Assembly (NCBI GenBank): GCA_025923975.1
Contig: JAICEV010000218.1
Location: 1 to 6,496 of the forward strand
Direction: 5' to 3'
DNA length: 6,496 bases
DNA from: Propionibacteriaceae bacterium
GTDB lineage: Bacteria; Actinomycetota; Actinomycetes; Propionibacteriales; Propionibacteriaceae
A program made the translations under genes and the position numbers. Shown piece by piece: positions 1-6,329 of this stretch. The notes below the pieces were generated by a model. It worked only from the letters and a program-made list of their open reading frames with translations, was not told the origin of the DNA and ran no database searches. Every line of letters begins with the position of its first letter. Position 1 is the stretch's first letter.

Positions 1-1
1 G

Positions 2-796
2 ACAACCGGCCTGTGCTTCAGCTGCACCTTGACGAGGACTCGGCCGGCTGACGGGGACACCGTCGGGCTCGCCCAGTACTGGGTTGCCGAGGCCGCCAAG
101 CGCAGGCTGGTCTTTGGGCTCGACGAGCTCCAGTTGCCGGTGCAGGCGAGCGACGGTTCCAGCGGTCTCGCATTCGATCTGCTCTCCAGCACTCACGGAA
201 AGATCATCACCGGCCACCTGAACGGAATCATCACCCTCGACCTTGCGGAGAGCAACGACGCCCATCGCGAGGCGTTACGGGCGAGCATGGCCGAGCCGTA
301 CCGTACGGTTCTGGGGCACTTTCGACATGAGATCGGTCACTACTACTGCGAATTACTAGCCCTCACCGACGATCGCCGGGAGGAGTTTCGCGGGCTGTTC
401 GGAGACGAATCGACCTCCTATGAGGCGGCGCTGCAGCGGCACTATTCGACTGGGTCGGACCACGATTGGCAGGACAACTTCATCAGCGCGTACGCCACCA
501 TGCATCCGCTCGAGGACTTTGCAGAGGTGTTTGGCCATTTCTTGCACATTGCCGACACGCTGCAAACAGCAAAGGAATTCGGACTGATCTCTGAAGGCCC
601 GGCCCTGAGTCCGCTTGATGCACCCATGGCTGAGGTGATCGGGCGGACCTGGTTGCCGCTGACCAAGGGCTTGAATCAGATCAATCGGAGCATGGGTCGC
701 TCGGACCTTTATCCATTTGTTCTGGCGGGGCCAGTGATTGCGAAACTGACCTTTGTTGCTGACCTGATCGCCAAGGCTGGGCCGCAGCCTGAATAA
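2..796 (+). CDS. Putative zinc-binding metallopeptidase, 5'-truncated by the window edge
   Basis: The reading frame is open from base 2, so the gene starts upstream. The TTG at 29 is internal, because the residues before it (LCFSC, a CxxC pair at bases 14-28) fit the end of the N-terminal zinc ribbon of this family. The visible part is 264 residues. The metallopeptidase signature HEIGH lies at 326-340. About 57 residues after its second His comes HPLEDFAEVFGHFLH, whose acidic residues likely supply a further zinc ligand. The segment AEAAKRRLVF is also typical of the family annotated as putative zinc-binding metallo-peptidase (zinc ribbon plus Peptidase_Mx, formerly DUF2248). Its substrate is not established. 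No signal peptide can be judged because the N-terminus is missing. It converges on the phosphatase gene, with only 28 bp between the stop codons. The family assignment is confident; the activity is inferred from the motif. Confidence 0.85.
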   Translation, partial: TTGLCFSCTLTRTRPADGDTVGLAQYWVAEAAKRRLVFGLDELQLPVQASDGSSGLAFDLLSSTHGKIITGHLNGIITLDLAESNDAHREALRASMAEPYRTVLGHFRHEIGHYYCELLALTDDRREEFRGLFGDESTSYEAALQRHYSTGSDHDWQDNFISAYATMHPLEDFAEVFGHFLHIADTLQTAKEFGLISEGPALSPLDAPMAEVIGRTWLPLTKGLNQINRSMGRSDLYPFVLAGPVIAKLTFVADLIAKAGPQPE

Positions 797-824
797 CTGG
801 GCTATTCCAGCAAGGCCGAAGAAA

Positions 825-1349
825 CTAACCGCGCGGCACTATGAAACTTGCCAACTCCGCGCGCCCTTTTCCGAGCTCGCCCCACGGCCCCGGCACGTTG
901 ACGACGGCGAGCGCGCTGGTCGGAAACTTGCTGTCCATCTGAGTCCAGTCCGGGGAGTCGGTTCGGACACACAGATGCTCGACGAGGTCCGGTATGCCGG
1001 GTGCATGTCCAAGCACGAGCAAGGTGTGAATCTCATCAGGAACGTCGCGAATGATCGTGACCAGTTCTGGCACCCAGGCGTGATAGATCTCGCGCAGGTA
1101 CTGAATCTCAGCGGCGGTGGCGCCCCCTGCCTTTGCGAACTCCCAGGTCTGCCTGGTCCGGGCCGCCGTCGAGCAGAACACCAGGTCCGGACGCAGCGAT
1201 CGCTCGTCAAGCAACCGGCCGAGTGCCTCGGCGTCCCGACGCCCACGCCCGGACAGCGGTCGCTCATGATCATCAACGTCGAAATCCCACGAGGACTTGC
1301 CGTGTCGGACGAGCACCAGCGTCCGGCCGTTCCTGACCTCGGATTCCAT
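825..1349 (-). CDS. SixA-type phosphohistidine phosphatase (histidine phosphatase superfamily)
   Basis: A 174-residue cytoplasmic protein of the single-domain length usual for SixA-like enzymes. The catalytic RHG is at residues 15-17 (LVLVRHGKSSW), His16 being the expected phosphate acceptor. The second phosphate-binding arginine region STAARTRQT is at 60-68, and the closing histidine motif LGHAPG at 113-118 supplies the second catalytic His115. The region DDHERPLSGRG (27-37) is characteristic of the SixA branch. E. coli SixA dephosphorylates histidine phosphotransfer proteins. Actinobacterial relatives mostly have no assigned substrate, and no phosphorelay gene is present here, so the target is unknown. 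The ATG at 1349 is the natural start, about 14 residues before RHG. I see no strong Shine-Dalgarno, but a perfect 10-bp inverted repeat begins 11 bp upstream. The gene lies 120 bp downstream of the DUF3039 gene on the same strand and could be co-transcribed with it. Confidence 0.9.
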   Translation of the reverse strand: MESEVRNGRTLVLVRHGKSSWDFDVDDHERPLSGRGRRDAEALGRLLDERSLRPDLVFCSTAARTRQTWEFAKAGGATAAEIQYLREIYHAWVPELVTIIRDVPDEIHTLLVLGHAPGIPDLVEHLCVRTDSPDWTQMDSKFPTSALAVVNVPGPWGELGKGRAELASFIVPRG

Positions 1350-1360
1350 GGCGTCAGACT

Positions 1361-1391
1361 AGTGCCCTGCGCATGCCTGGTGCAGGGCACT
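1361..1391. repeat. Perfect inverted repeat just upstream of the SixA-like gene
   Basis: The arms agtgccctgc (1361-1370) and gcagggcact (1382-1391) are exact reverse complements separated by 11 bases. The near arm ends 11 bp before the ATG at 1349. It could be a protein-binding operator, or, if transcribed, an RNA hairpin close to the start codon that influences translation. There is no T-run on either side, so an intrinsic terminator is less likely. The function is inferred from position only. Confidence 0.6.
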
Positions 1392-1418
1392 GACGCGCGC
1401 GCCGAAACGGCAGTGGGG

Positions 1419-1452
1419 TCAAGCTGTCAGAATCCGGCGACCGCTAGCTTGA
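1419..1452. repeat. Weak inverted repeat between the DUF3039 and SixA-like genes
   Basis: The arms tcaagct (1419-1425) and agcttga (1446-1452) are complementary over 7 bp with a 20-base loop. The repeat lies 17 bp beyond the DUF3039 stop codon in the direction of transcription. It could be part of a weak terminator for DUF3039 or could be chance, since the loop is long and no T-tract follows. Confidence 0.25.
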
Positions 1453-1469
1453 TTGATACTCTTGATAAG

Positions 1470-1736
1470 TCAGGCCTCGTCGCCTGGCTCCATGGAATCC
1501 CAGATCTCCTTGCATTCTGGGCACACGGGGAACCGCTCCGGGTCGCGGCTGGGCACCCACACCTTGCCACAGAGTGCGACCAGAGGCGTGCCCATCACCA
1601 TGGCCTCGGTCAGCTTGTCCTTGGACACGTAGTGGGAGAAGCGCTCATGATCGCCCTCCTCAACGCGATAGTCGGCATGCTCCTGGGTGCGCTCATCGAC
1701 AATGGTTTGGGCGCCGGGACTTGGTTGCTGACTCAC
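1470..1736 (-). CDS. DUF3039 domain-containing protein
   Basis: A small acidic protein of 88 residues when started at the GTG at 1736. The core is the DUF3039 pattern: DHERFSHYVSKD (29-40), VALCGKVWVPSRDPERFPVC (53-72) and CPECKEIW (72-79), ending in an acidic GDEA. Cys56, Cys72 and Cys75, together with His30 or His35, could form a zinc site; that is my inference from spacing. The function of the family is not known. The frame stays open upstream to an ATG at 1913, but those residues are arginine- and proline-rich, unlike the family, and would overlap the divergent transporter gene, so the shorter form is preferred. No Shine-Dalgarno precedes the GTG, but a -10-like tagact sits 7 bases ahead, which fits a leaderless transcript. 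It faces away from the MFS gene. Confidence 0.85.
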   Translation of the reverse strand: MSQQPSPGAQTIVDERTQEHADYRVEEGDHERFSHYVSKDKLTEAMVMGTPLVALCGKVWVPSRDPERFPVCPECKEIWDSMEPGDEA

Positions 1737-1743
1737 GTTGGTC

Positions 1744-1749
1744 AGTCTA
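1744..1749 (-). promoter_or_regulatory. Candidate -10 element for a leaderless DUF3039 transcript
   Basis: On the minus strand the hexamer TAGACT matches the actinobacterial -10 consensus TAnnnT and ends 7 bases before the GTG start at 1736. That spacing would place the first transcribed base at or within a base or so of the start codon, and there is no ribosome binding site. No convincing -35 hexamer is visible 16-18 bases upstream. This is an inference from spacing. Confidence 0.35.
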
Positions 1750-1805
1750 GACAGCGGACCAGGCACGGCGTGTCCGCGAGGGAGGAAGGCAGTTCTCCCA
1801 GCGCG

Positions 1806-1836
1806 CGCTCGGCGCGAGCGAACACACACAGGTGTG
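1806..1836. promoter_or_regulatory. Two adjacent inverted repeats in front of the MFS gene
   Basis: The first is cgctcg-gcg-cgagcg (1806-1820), a 6-bp stem with a 3-base loop. The second is cacac-ag-gtgtg (1825-1836), a 5-bp imperfect palindrome with a 2-base centre. Together they occupy most of the last 45 bp before the transporter start at 1850, a common place for operators of drug-responsive repressors. No regulator gene is adjacent, and short GC-rich inverted repeats are frequent by chance, so this is only a candidate. Confidence 0.3.
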
Positions 1837-1849
1837 ATGGACTGATGAG

Positions 1850-3250
1850 ATGGCCCAGCGGACCGCGCACGACGACAGTGAGGTCGCGGTCCCCAGGGTC
1901 TCCCAGCGTGCACTTACGATCGGCTTATGCGCCACCGTTGTGGCCATCGCCTTCGAGACCATCGCGGTGGCGACCGCGATGCCGGTGGCCGCGAGTGATC
2001 TTGATGGCCTGACCTATTACGCCTGGGCGTTTTCCCTGTTTTTGATCGGGATGCTTTTCGCCACCGTGGTCTGTGGCCGACTTAGCGATCGGATCGGTCC
2101 GGCAAAACCGCTTTTGGCCGGCCTAGTGATCTTCCTGGCGGGATTGGTGGTCGCGGGCACAGCGCAGCACATGGTCCAACTTGTTGCCGGTCGGCTGGTA
2201 CAGGGACTGGGCAGCGGCGCCATGAACGTCGCAATTTATGTCTGTGTTGCTATCGCCTTCAGCCGCACTCAGCGGCCCAAGATGTTCACCTATATCTCTG
2301 CCGCCTGGGTGCTGCCGTCGTTCGTTGGCCCGCCCGCCGCGGCATGGTTGACCCAGCATTTGAGCTGGCACTGGGTCTTCTTCGCTGTGATTCCACTTGT
2401 GATCTTCGGCGGCGGCATGGCGTTGCCGAGCCTCCTCCGCATGATGCACTCCTACCAGCCGCCGAGCGACACCAACGCCCAGAAGCCCGCGCCATTGTGG
2501 GCTGCTGGGCTCCTTGCGGTGGCTGCCGCGACGCTGCAATTTGCGGGCCAGCGGCTGGATCGGGTCGCGATCGGGCTACTGATTGGCGGTCTAGCGGCCC
2601 TTCTCGTGGCTCTGCCTCCGCTCATGCCACCCGGATTCTTGAGATTCCATCGTGGTCTGTCCCAGGTCATTCAGACCCGAGGTCTGCTGTCCGGCGCCTT
2701 CTTCGGCGGTGAGGCCTTCGTGCCGTTGATGCTCGTTGAGCAGCGCGGGGTTCCGCTGTTGCAGGCGGGAGCCGTGTTGACCGTCGGGGCCGTCGGTTGG
2801 ACCGCAGGCTCGTGGCTGCAGGCTCGACCGTGGTTACGCATCCGGCGTGACGCGTTGATCACGCTGGGCTGCTGGTCAGTGGCCATCGGCTTGGCGCTGG
2901 TGACTCTGATCGCCTTTGTTCCGACGATGCCGTACGCCTTTATCGCCGTGGGCTGGATCTGCGCGGGCCTTGGCATGGGACTTGCCGTTTCCAGCAGCTC
3001 CTTGGCAGTGATGACCTTGTCGGCTACGTCCGAGCAGGGCCGCAACGCCTCTTCGCTGAATGTTTACGACGCTCTCGGCTCTGGCATTTTCGTCGGCGTC
3101 GCCGGCACAGTCTTTGCCGCGCTGCATCCGAGCGGCAACCTCGCCTTGACCTTCGGCCTGGTCGAACTGTCGATGGCAGTTGTTGCGCTGCTCAGTGTCC
3201 TCACGTCACTGCGCATCGGCGTAGTGCGCAACGAGTTCGCCCCGCGCTGA
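1850..3250 (+). CDS. MFS transporter, DHA2-type (14-helix) drug/metabolite exporter
   Basis: An integral inner-membrane protein of 466 residues, slightly shorter than many 14-helix exporters (about 480-550). After a hydrophilic N-terminus of about 20 residues the hydrophobic segments suggest 14 membrane helices. The loop between helices 2 and 3 carries MFS motif A (CGRLSDRIGPAKPL, 75-88). Helix 4 has the motif-B arginine region GRLVQGLGSG (114-123). Helix 5 has a motif-C-like WVLPSFVGPPAAAW (153-166), a feature of proton-driven antiporters. Known relatives export drugs, dyes or metabolites in exchange for protons; the substrate here cannot be read from sequence. The ATG at 1850 is used because an in-frame TGA at 1835 excludes a longer form. 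The Shine-Dalgarno is weak. The gene is divergent from DUF3039 and stands alone, with no TetR or MarR regulator beside it in the window. Confidence 0.88.
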   Translation: MAQRTAHDDSEVAVPRVSQRALTIGLCATVVAIAFETIAVATAMPVAASDLDGLTYYAWAFSLFLIGMLFATVVCGRLSDRIGPAKPLLAGLVIFLAGLVVAGTAQHMVQLVAGRLVQGLGSGAMNVAIYVCVAIAFSRTQRPKMFTYISAAWVLPSFVGPPAAAWLTQHLSWHWVFFAVIPLVIFGGGMALPSLLRMMHSYQPPSDTNAQKPAPLWAAGLLAVAAATLQFAGQRLDRVAIGLLIGGLAALLVALPPLMPPGFLRFHRGLSQVIQTRGLLSGAFFGGEAFVPLMLVEQRGVPLLQAGAVLTVGAVGWTAGSWLQARPWLRIRRDALITLGCWSVAIGLALVTLIAFVPTMPYAFIAVGWICAGLGMGLAVSSSSLAVMTLSATSEQGRNASSLNVYDALGSGIFVGVAGTVFAALHPSGNLALTFGLVELSMAVVALLSVLTSLRIGVVRNEFAPR

Positions 3251-3254
3251 CCGC

Positions 3255-3334
3255 GCGACGACGAAGTCGGCGGGTCTCAAGCGCAATCCTCAGCGAGCAG
3301 AGCGAGCGATAAAGCAGAGAGCGAGCAATTCAAC
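3255..3334. repeat. Intergenic direct repeat, copy 1
   Basis: It begins with the 21-bp block at 3255-3275 (gcgacgacgaag...cggcgggt) and ends with gcgagcaattcaac at 3321-3334. Both blocks recur identically and in the same order in copy 2. The middle is rich in agcgagc-like words and is about 18 bp longer than in copy 2. It starts 5 bp after the MFS stop codon. The element contains cgac-gaa-gtcg, a small stem-loop. No open frame, transposase or T-run terminator is seen. It probably belongs to a family of dispersed intergenic repeats, which is inference from only two copies. Confidence 0.75.
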
Positions 3335-3394
3335 CCGCGGATCGCGTGCCGCCGTGCTGAGGAGGAGCGAGGGGACATGTTTTTTCGTCCCTGA

Positions 3395-3456
3395 GCGACG
3401 ACGAAGTCGGCGGGTTCCATAGCGCGATCCGCAGCGAGCGGGGCGAGCAATTCAAC
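3395..3456. repeat. Intergenic direct repeat, copy 2, overlapping the kinase 3' end
   Basis: The first 21 bases (3395-3415) are identical to 3255-3275, exactly 140 bp downstream. The last 14 (3443-3456) match 3321-3334. The central part aligns imperfectly, with a net loss of about 18 bp relative to copy 1. The right end covers the TGA stop (3452-3454) and part of the final Arg codon of the minus-strand kinase gene. The 60 bp between the copies includes a six-T run at 3380-3385 flanked by gggac and gtccc (3372-3391), a weak hairpin with the Ts in its loop. Confidence 0.75.
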
Positions 3457-4675
3457 GCAGCACCAGGATGGTCAGGAACATGGAAATGGCGAAGAGAGCG
3501 AGCGCCGAGACGCCTAATAGGACGTAATAGGACACCGACCTGGACGGCGTGAGCGCTTTGGGCGGCGTAGTCAGCTGGCTCGCCGGGTACGGGCTGCCGA
3601 AATTGAGGTAGCTGCCGGCTAATGGCTCCTGTGGCGGCTGGAAGGCCGGTGGTCCGACCGGGGCAGGGAACGGACTGGCCGGCTCGAATCCTGCCATTCG
3701 GGCTTCCGGAGGTGGAAGAAGGACGGATCCAGTGCAGTAGCTGGTAGCAGGCCCGCCTCGGTGATCTCGCTGGCCGTCGGCGGCTCAGGCCGGGGTGGCG
3801 GGGGAGTAATCCCACTTCCTTTTAACACCAGCCTGGAGGTGCCGGCTGCTTCCATCTGGCCCGCAATGGTCTCCAGCCCTTCGGCGAGGAGTAGGGCAGT
3901 CGGTGGACGCCGGTTACGGTCGGCTGCCAAGCCCGAGAGCATCAGTGCATCGAGTGTTGGGGGAGCGCCGAGCCGTTCGGCGATCGGCTCCGGGGGGCTG
4001 AGAAGGGTCGCGCGCCAGAATGTCGGCAATGCCGCGTACCAGGAACGGGGGATGGCCGGTCAGCATGGCATAGGTCACCGCCGTCAGCGAGTAGATATCG
4101 GCTCGCCTATCGAGCGGCGTTACGCCCATCGCCTGCTCCGGTGCCATATAAGACGGTGTGCCGGCAGTCATTGTGGCGCCGACCGCGTCAAGCATCGACT
4201 TGGCAACACCAAGGTCGGCGATCAACACCTGGGTAGCGCCACTGCCGCTTCTACTGAGCAGCAGGTTTCCCGGCGTGACATCACGGTGGATGATCCCCTG
4301 CGCGTGCAGCACGTCAAGCGCGCGACACGCCTCGGCGCACAGCTGGAGCGCGCGTACCGGGTCAATGCCCTGACTGCGGAGGTCGTTCATGGAGCCGCCG
4401 TTGATGTAGTCCATAACGAAGTACGGCCGACCGTCATCCAAGGTGCCGATGTCATACACCTGCACCAGCCGGCGATCATGGATGCGGCGCATGATCCGCG
4501 CCTCCCATAGGAAGCGATTGCGGACGTCGTTGTTGCTGGCCCAGTTGTCGGCGAGCACCTTGACAGCCACAGGCACATCTAGGTCATCGTCGTGGCCGAG
4601 CCACACCGTCGCGAACGACCCGGCGCCGATGCGCCGTACCAGCCGATACCGCCCGATGAAGTTCATCGCTACCAT
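3452..4675 (-). pseudogene. Membrane-anchored Ser/Thr protein kinase (Hanks type), interrupted by two compensating frameshifts
   Basis: With two single-base corrections this gives a protein of 407 residues. The N-terminal domain shows the glycine loop GAGSFATVWLG (17-27), ATP-binding Lys39 in VAVKV, Glu58, catalytic loop HRDVTPGN (130-137), DLG (154-156) and APE (178-180). The lysine expected two residues after the catalytic Asp is Thr134. The kinase frame runs to PPFLVRGIADILAR. The rest of the C-lobe (EPIAERLGAPPTLDALMLSG...) and a proline-rich linker are one frame away, down to about 3720. The tail, ending in a single membrane helix (about 3455-3529, LLGVSALALFAISMFLTILV), returns to the first frame. 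One extra base lies within 3992-4016 (the run of six G is a likely site) and one base is missing within about 3705-3725. As read, translation would stop at 3914 after 253 residues. The start ATG at 4675 has ggag 11 bases upstream; ATG 4666 is an alternative. Sequencing error or a decaying gene are both possible. Confidence 0.8.
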
Positions 4676-4732
4676 TCTCGCCCGCGCTCCGGTCCCACTC
4701 ACCAAGAACGACTCTGCCCAGCCTCTTGACGC

Positions 4733-4738
4733 AATGTA
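4733..4738 (-). promoter_or_regulatory. Candidate -10 hexamer for the kinase gene
   Basis: On the minus strand TACATT matches TAnnnT and lies 57 bp upstream of the kinase start at 4675. No good -35 hexamer at 16-18 bp spacing is visible. Directly upstream of it is the 8-bp palindrome gcacgtgc (4742-4749). Weak evidence; listed because a promoter must lie between the hairpin at 4790-4819 and 4675 if the kinase is transcribed on its own. Confidence 0.2.
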
Positions 4739-4768
4739 GGTGCACGTGCGTTGCGATTGCTCTGCATG

Positions 4769-4778
4769 GGTTGCAACC
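4769..4778. promoter_or_regulatory. 10-bp perfect palindrome ggttgcaacc, possible operator
   Basis: A perfect dyad in the kinase/dehydrogenase gap, about 94 bp upstream of the kinase start and 11 bp from the large hairpin. A compact perfect palindrome in an upstream region is the expected form of a dimeric repressor site. No regulator gene is present in the window to pair with it, and a 10-bp palindrome can occur by chance. Confidence 0.25.
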
Positions 4779-4789
4779 AAAGCAGACCA

Positions 4790-4819
4790 TCAGGAATCCA
4801 CGTGAACGTGGATTCCTGA
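4790..4819 (-). terminator. Strong hairpin after the dehydrogenase gene, probable transcription terminator
   Basis: The arms tcaggaatccacg (4790-4802) and cgtggattcctga (4807-4819) pair perfectly over 13 bp around a 4-base loop. It begins 16 bp past the stop codon of the minus-strand dehydrogenase. Transcripts in that direction run on into TGGTCTGCTTTGG, which has some T but no clean U-tract; many actinobacterial terminators lack one. The site suits termination of the ABC transporter/dehydrogenase operon and insulation of the kinase gene, which is transcribed in the same direction. A palindromic protein-binding site is the alternative. Confidence 0.65.
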
Positions 4820-4835
4820 CGATGTCTGAGCGTGC

Positions 4836-6317
4836 CTAGACGGTCGTGGAACGCCTGGCGAGTGCCTCGAGCGTTGCGCGGGCGCCACGGGTATGCAAGG
4901 AGTTCAGTGCATTGATGTACGGCTCGTTGAATGCCGGCTCAGTGGCAAGATCGCCAAAGAGCTCTCGGTTCTTGACAAAGGCCAACGGGTCCTCGCGCTG
5001 CTGAGCGGCAATCTGCTGCAGTGTGTCGGCCAGCCGATCAACTAACTTGATCGGCTCACCCTGCTCGTCCACCCCTTCGGCGTACCGCGCCCAACTCGCA
5101 ACCACTGCAGCCGACAGTGTCACATCGCGACCAGCGGCCAGGTTCTCCCGGACGACCGGCAGCAACCACTTCGGAATGCGATCAGAACTCTCCGCACAGA
5201 GCCGAGCGACGGTGTCCCGGACTGCGGCATTAGAGAATCGTTCGATCAGCTGGTGCTTGTAGGCATCCAGATCGACGCCTGGTACCGGGGCGAGAGTTGG
5301 CGTGGCCTCCAGGTTCATGTAATCCAGCAGGAAGCTGGCGAACAACGGATCCTGCGCGACCTCGTGCACGAGCCGATAACCCGCGAGATAACCGAAATAG
5401 CACAGTGCCTGATGGCTGGCGTTCAGCAGCCGCAGCTTCATCAGCTCGTACGGAACGACGTCCGGGACCACTTGCACTCCGACGTACTCGAGCGGCGGCC
5501 GCCCGGCCGAGAAATTATCCTCCAGTGCCCACTGCGTGAACGGCTCACAGACCACCGGCCAGGCGTCGTCGATGCCGAAGCGTTCGCTCACCTGGGCCCG
5601 GTCCTCATCCGTGGTGACTGGTGTGATCCGGTCGACCATGGAGTTGGGAAATCGGACGTTGCTTTCCACCCACTTACCCAGCTCCGGGTCTCGGAGCCGA
5701 GCGAATGCTGCGAAGACTTCCTGCGCCATGTGACCGTTGCCCTGGATGTTGTCGCATGACATCACCGTGAAGGGCTCGATGCCGCGAGAGCGTCGCCGCA
5801 CCAGTGCTTCCGTTATCAGTCCGAACGTCGTGGCAGGGACTGCTCCGGGAGCGAGATCGGCCTGAACCGCCGGGTTGTCGGCGTCGAATTCACCGGTGAC
5901 CGGATTGAAGTTGTATCCCCCTTCCGTCACAGTCAGCGAGACGATTCGAGTCGTTACGTCGGCCATCTTCTCGATGACAGCGTCCGGATCATCCGGCGCG
6001 TACAAGTACTGCACGATCGATCCAATGACACGAGGCTCCCAGCTTCCGTCCGGAGCTTTCTCGACCAGGGTGTACAGGCAGTCCTGAGACTGCAACGCGT
6101 CCTTCATCTTGAGGTCGAACGGCATGACGCCGACGCCGCAGATACCCCAGTCCAGTGCCTTGCCCTGCTCCATGAGCTGATCGATGTACATCGCCTGGTG
6201 GGCCCGGTGGAACCCGCCGACACCGAAGTGCACCATCCCGACCCTCACTTGGGAACGGTCGTAACTCGGCACCGGAATCGAGAGGGATCCGAGGTTGGCC
6301 TGGTTCAGAGCAGTCAT
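4836..6317 (-). CDS. Mannitol dehydrogenase family oxidoreductase (probable mannitol 2-dehydrogenase)
   Basis: A cytoplasmic NAD-dependent polyol dehydrogenase of 493 residues, the length of long-chain mannitol 2-dehydrogenases. The N-terminal nucleotide-binding domain starts with VHFGVGGFHRAHQAMYID (29-46). SCDNIQGNG (187-195) contains Asn190, and FPNSMVDRITP (223-233) is a family hallmark. The helical C-terminal domain has the catalytic signature KLRLLNASHQ (294-303), giving Lys294, Asn299 and His302. These correspond to Lys295, Asn300 and His303 of the well-studied Pseudomonas fluorescens enzyme, and Asn190 to its Asn191. That enzyme interconverts mannitol and fructose. Sorbitol, arabitol or a uronate (fructuronate reductase branch) cannot be excluded as substrate. 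The ATG at 6317 is preceded by agg about 6 bases upstream and lies 12 bp after the permease stop, indicating an operon. Taken with the transporter, the role is oxidation of an imported polyol to a ketose. Confidence 0.92.
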   Translation of the reverse strand: MTALNQANLGSLSIPVPSYDRSQVRVGMVHFGVGGFHRAHQAMYIDQLMEQGKALDWGICGVGVMPFDLKMKDALQSQDCLYTLVEKAPDGSWEPRVIGSIVQYLYAPDDPDAVIEKMADVTTRIVSLTVTEGGYNFNPVTGEFDADNPAVQADLAPGAVPATTFGLITEALVRRRSRGIEPFTVMSCDNIQGNGHMAQEVFAAFARLRDPELGKWVESNVRFPNSMVDRITPVTTDEDRAQVSERFGIDDAWPVVCEPFTQWALEDNFSAGRPPLEYVGVQVVPDVVPYELMKLRLLNASHQALCYFGYLAGYRLVHEVAQDPLFASFLLDYMNLEATPTLAPVPGVDLDAYKHQLIERFSNAAVRDTVARLCAESSDRIPKWLLPVVRENLAAGRDVTLSAAVVASWARYAEGVDEQGEPIKLVDRLADTLQQIAAQQREDPLAFVKNRELFGDLATEPAFNEPYINALNSLHTRGARATLEALARRSTTV

Positions 6318-6329
6318 CTGACCTGGGCC

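Noticed and set aside
797..824. A terminator between the convergent peptidase and phosphatase genes
   Set aside because: Only a 4-bp stem (ctgg/ccag) is present, with no T-run, too weak to call.
839..1390. A 183-codon minus-strand frame overlapping the SixA-like gene
   Set aside because: It is an out-of-frame reading of the same strand, with arginine/proline/serine-rich composition; the overlapping frame carries the RHG and GHAPG catalytic motifs.
1737..1913. N-terminal extension of DUF3039 back to the ATG at 1913
   Set aside because: The extra 59 residues are low-complexity and basic, unlike the family, and would overlap the coding region of the divergent MFS gene.
975..2012. A 345-codon open frame on the plus strand across the phosphatase and DUF3039 genes
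   Set aside because: It is antisense to two recognisable genes and overlaps the start of a third, its residues show no family resemblance, and long antisense frames are expected in GC-rich DNA.
3251..3451. A CRISPR array or insertion sequence in the repeat-rich gap
   Set aside because: There are only two unequal copies with no regular spacer-repeat pattern, no terminal inverted repeats and no transposase.
3705..4016. Programmed ribosomal frameshifting as the normal way to express the kinase
   Set aside because: It would need both a +1 and a -1 event in one message. The second site has no classical slippery heptamer, and such double recoding is not known for this family; error or mutation is simpler.
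3761..4510. A 249-codon plus-strand frame opposite the kinase
   Set aside because: It is antisense to clear kinase motifs and has no recognisable protein features.
5253..5759. A 168-codon plus-strand frame opposite the mannitol dehydrogenase
   Set aside because: It is the mirror of a strongly conserved enzyme on the other strand.
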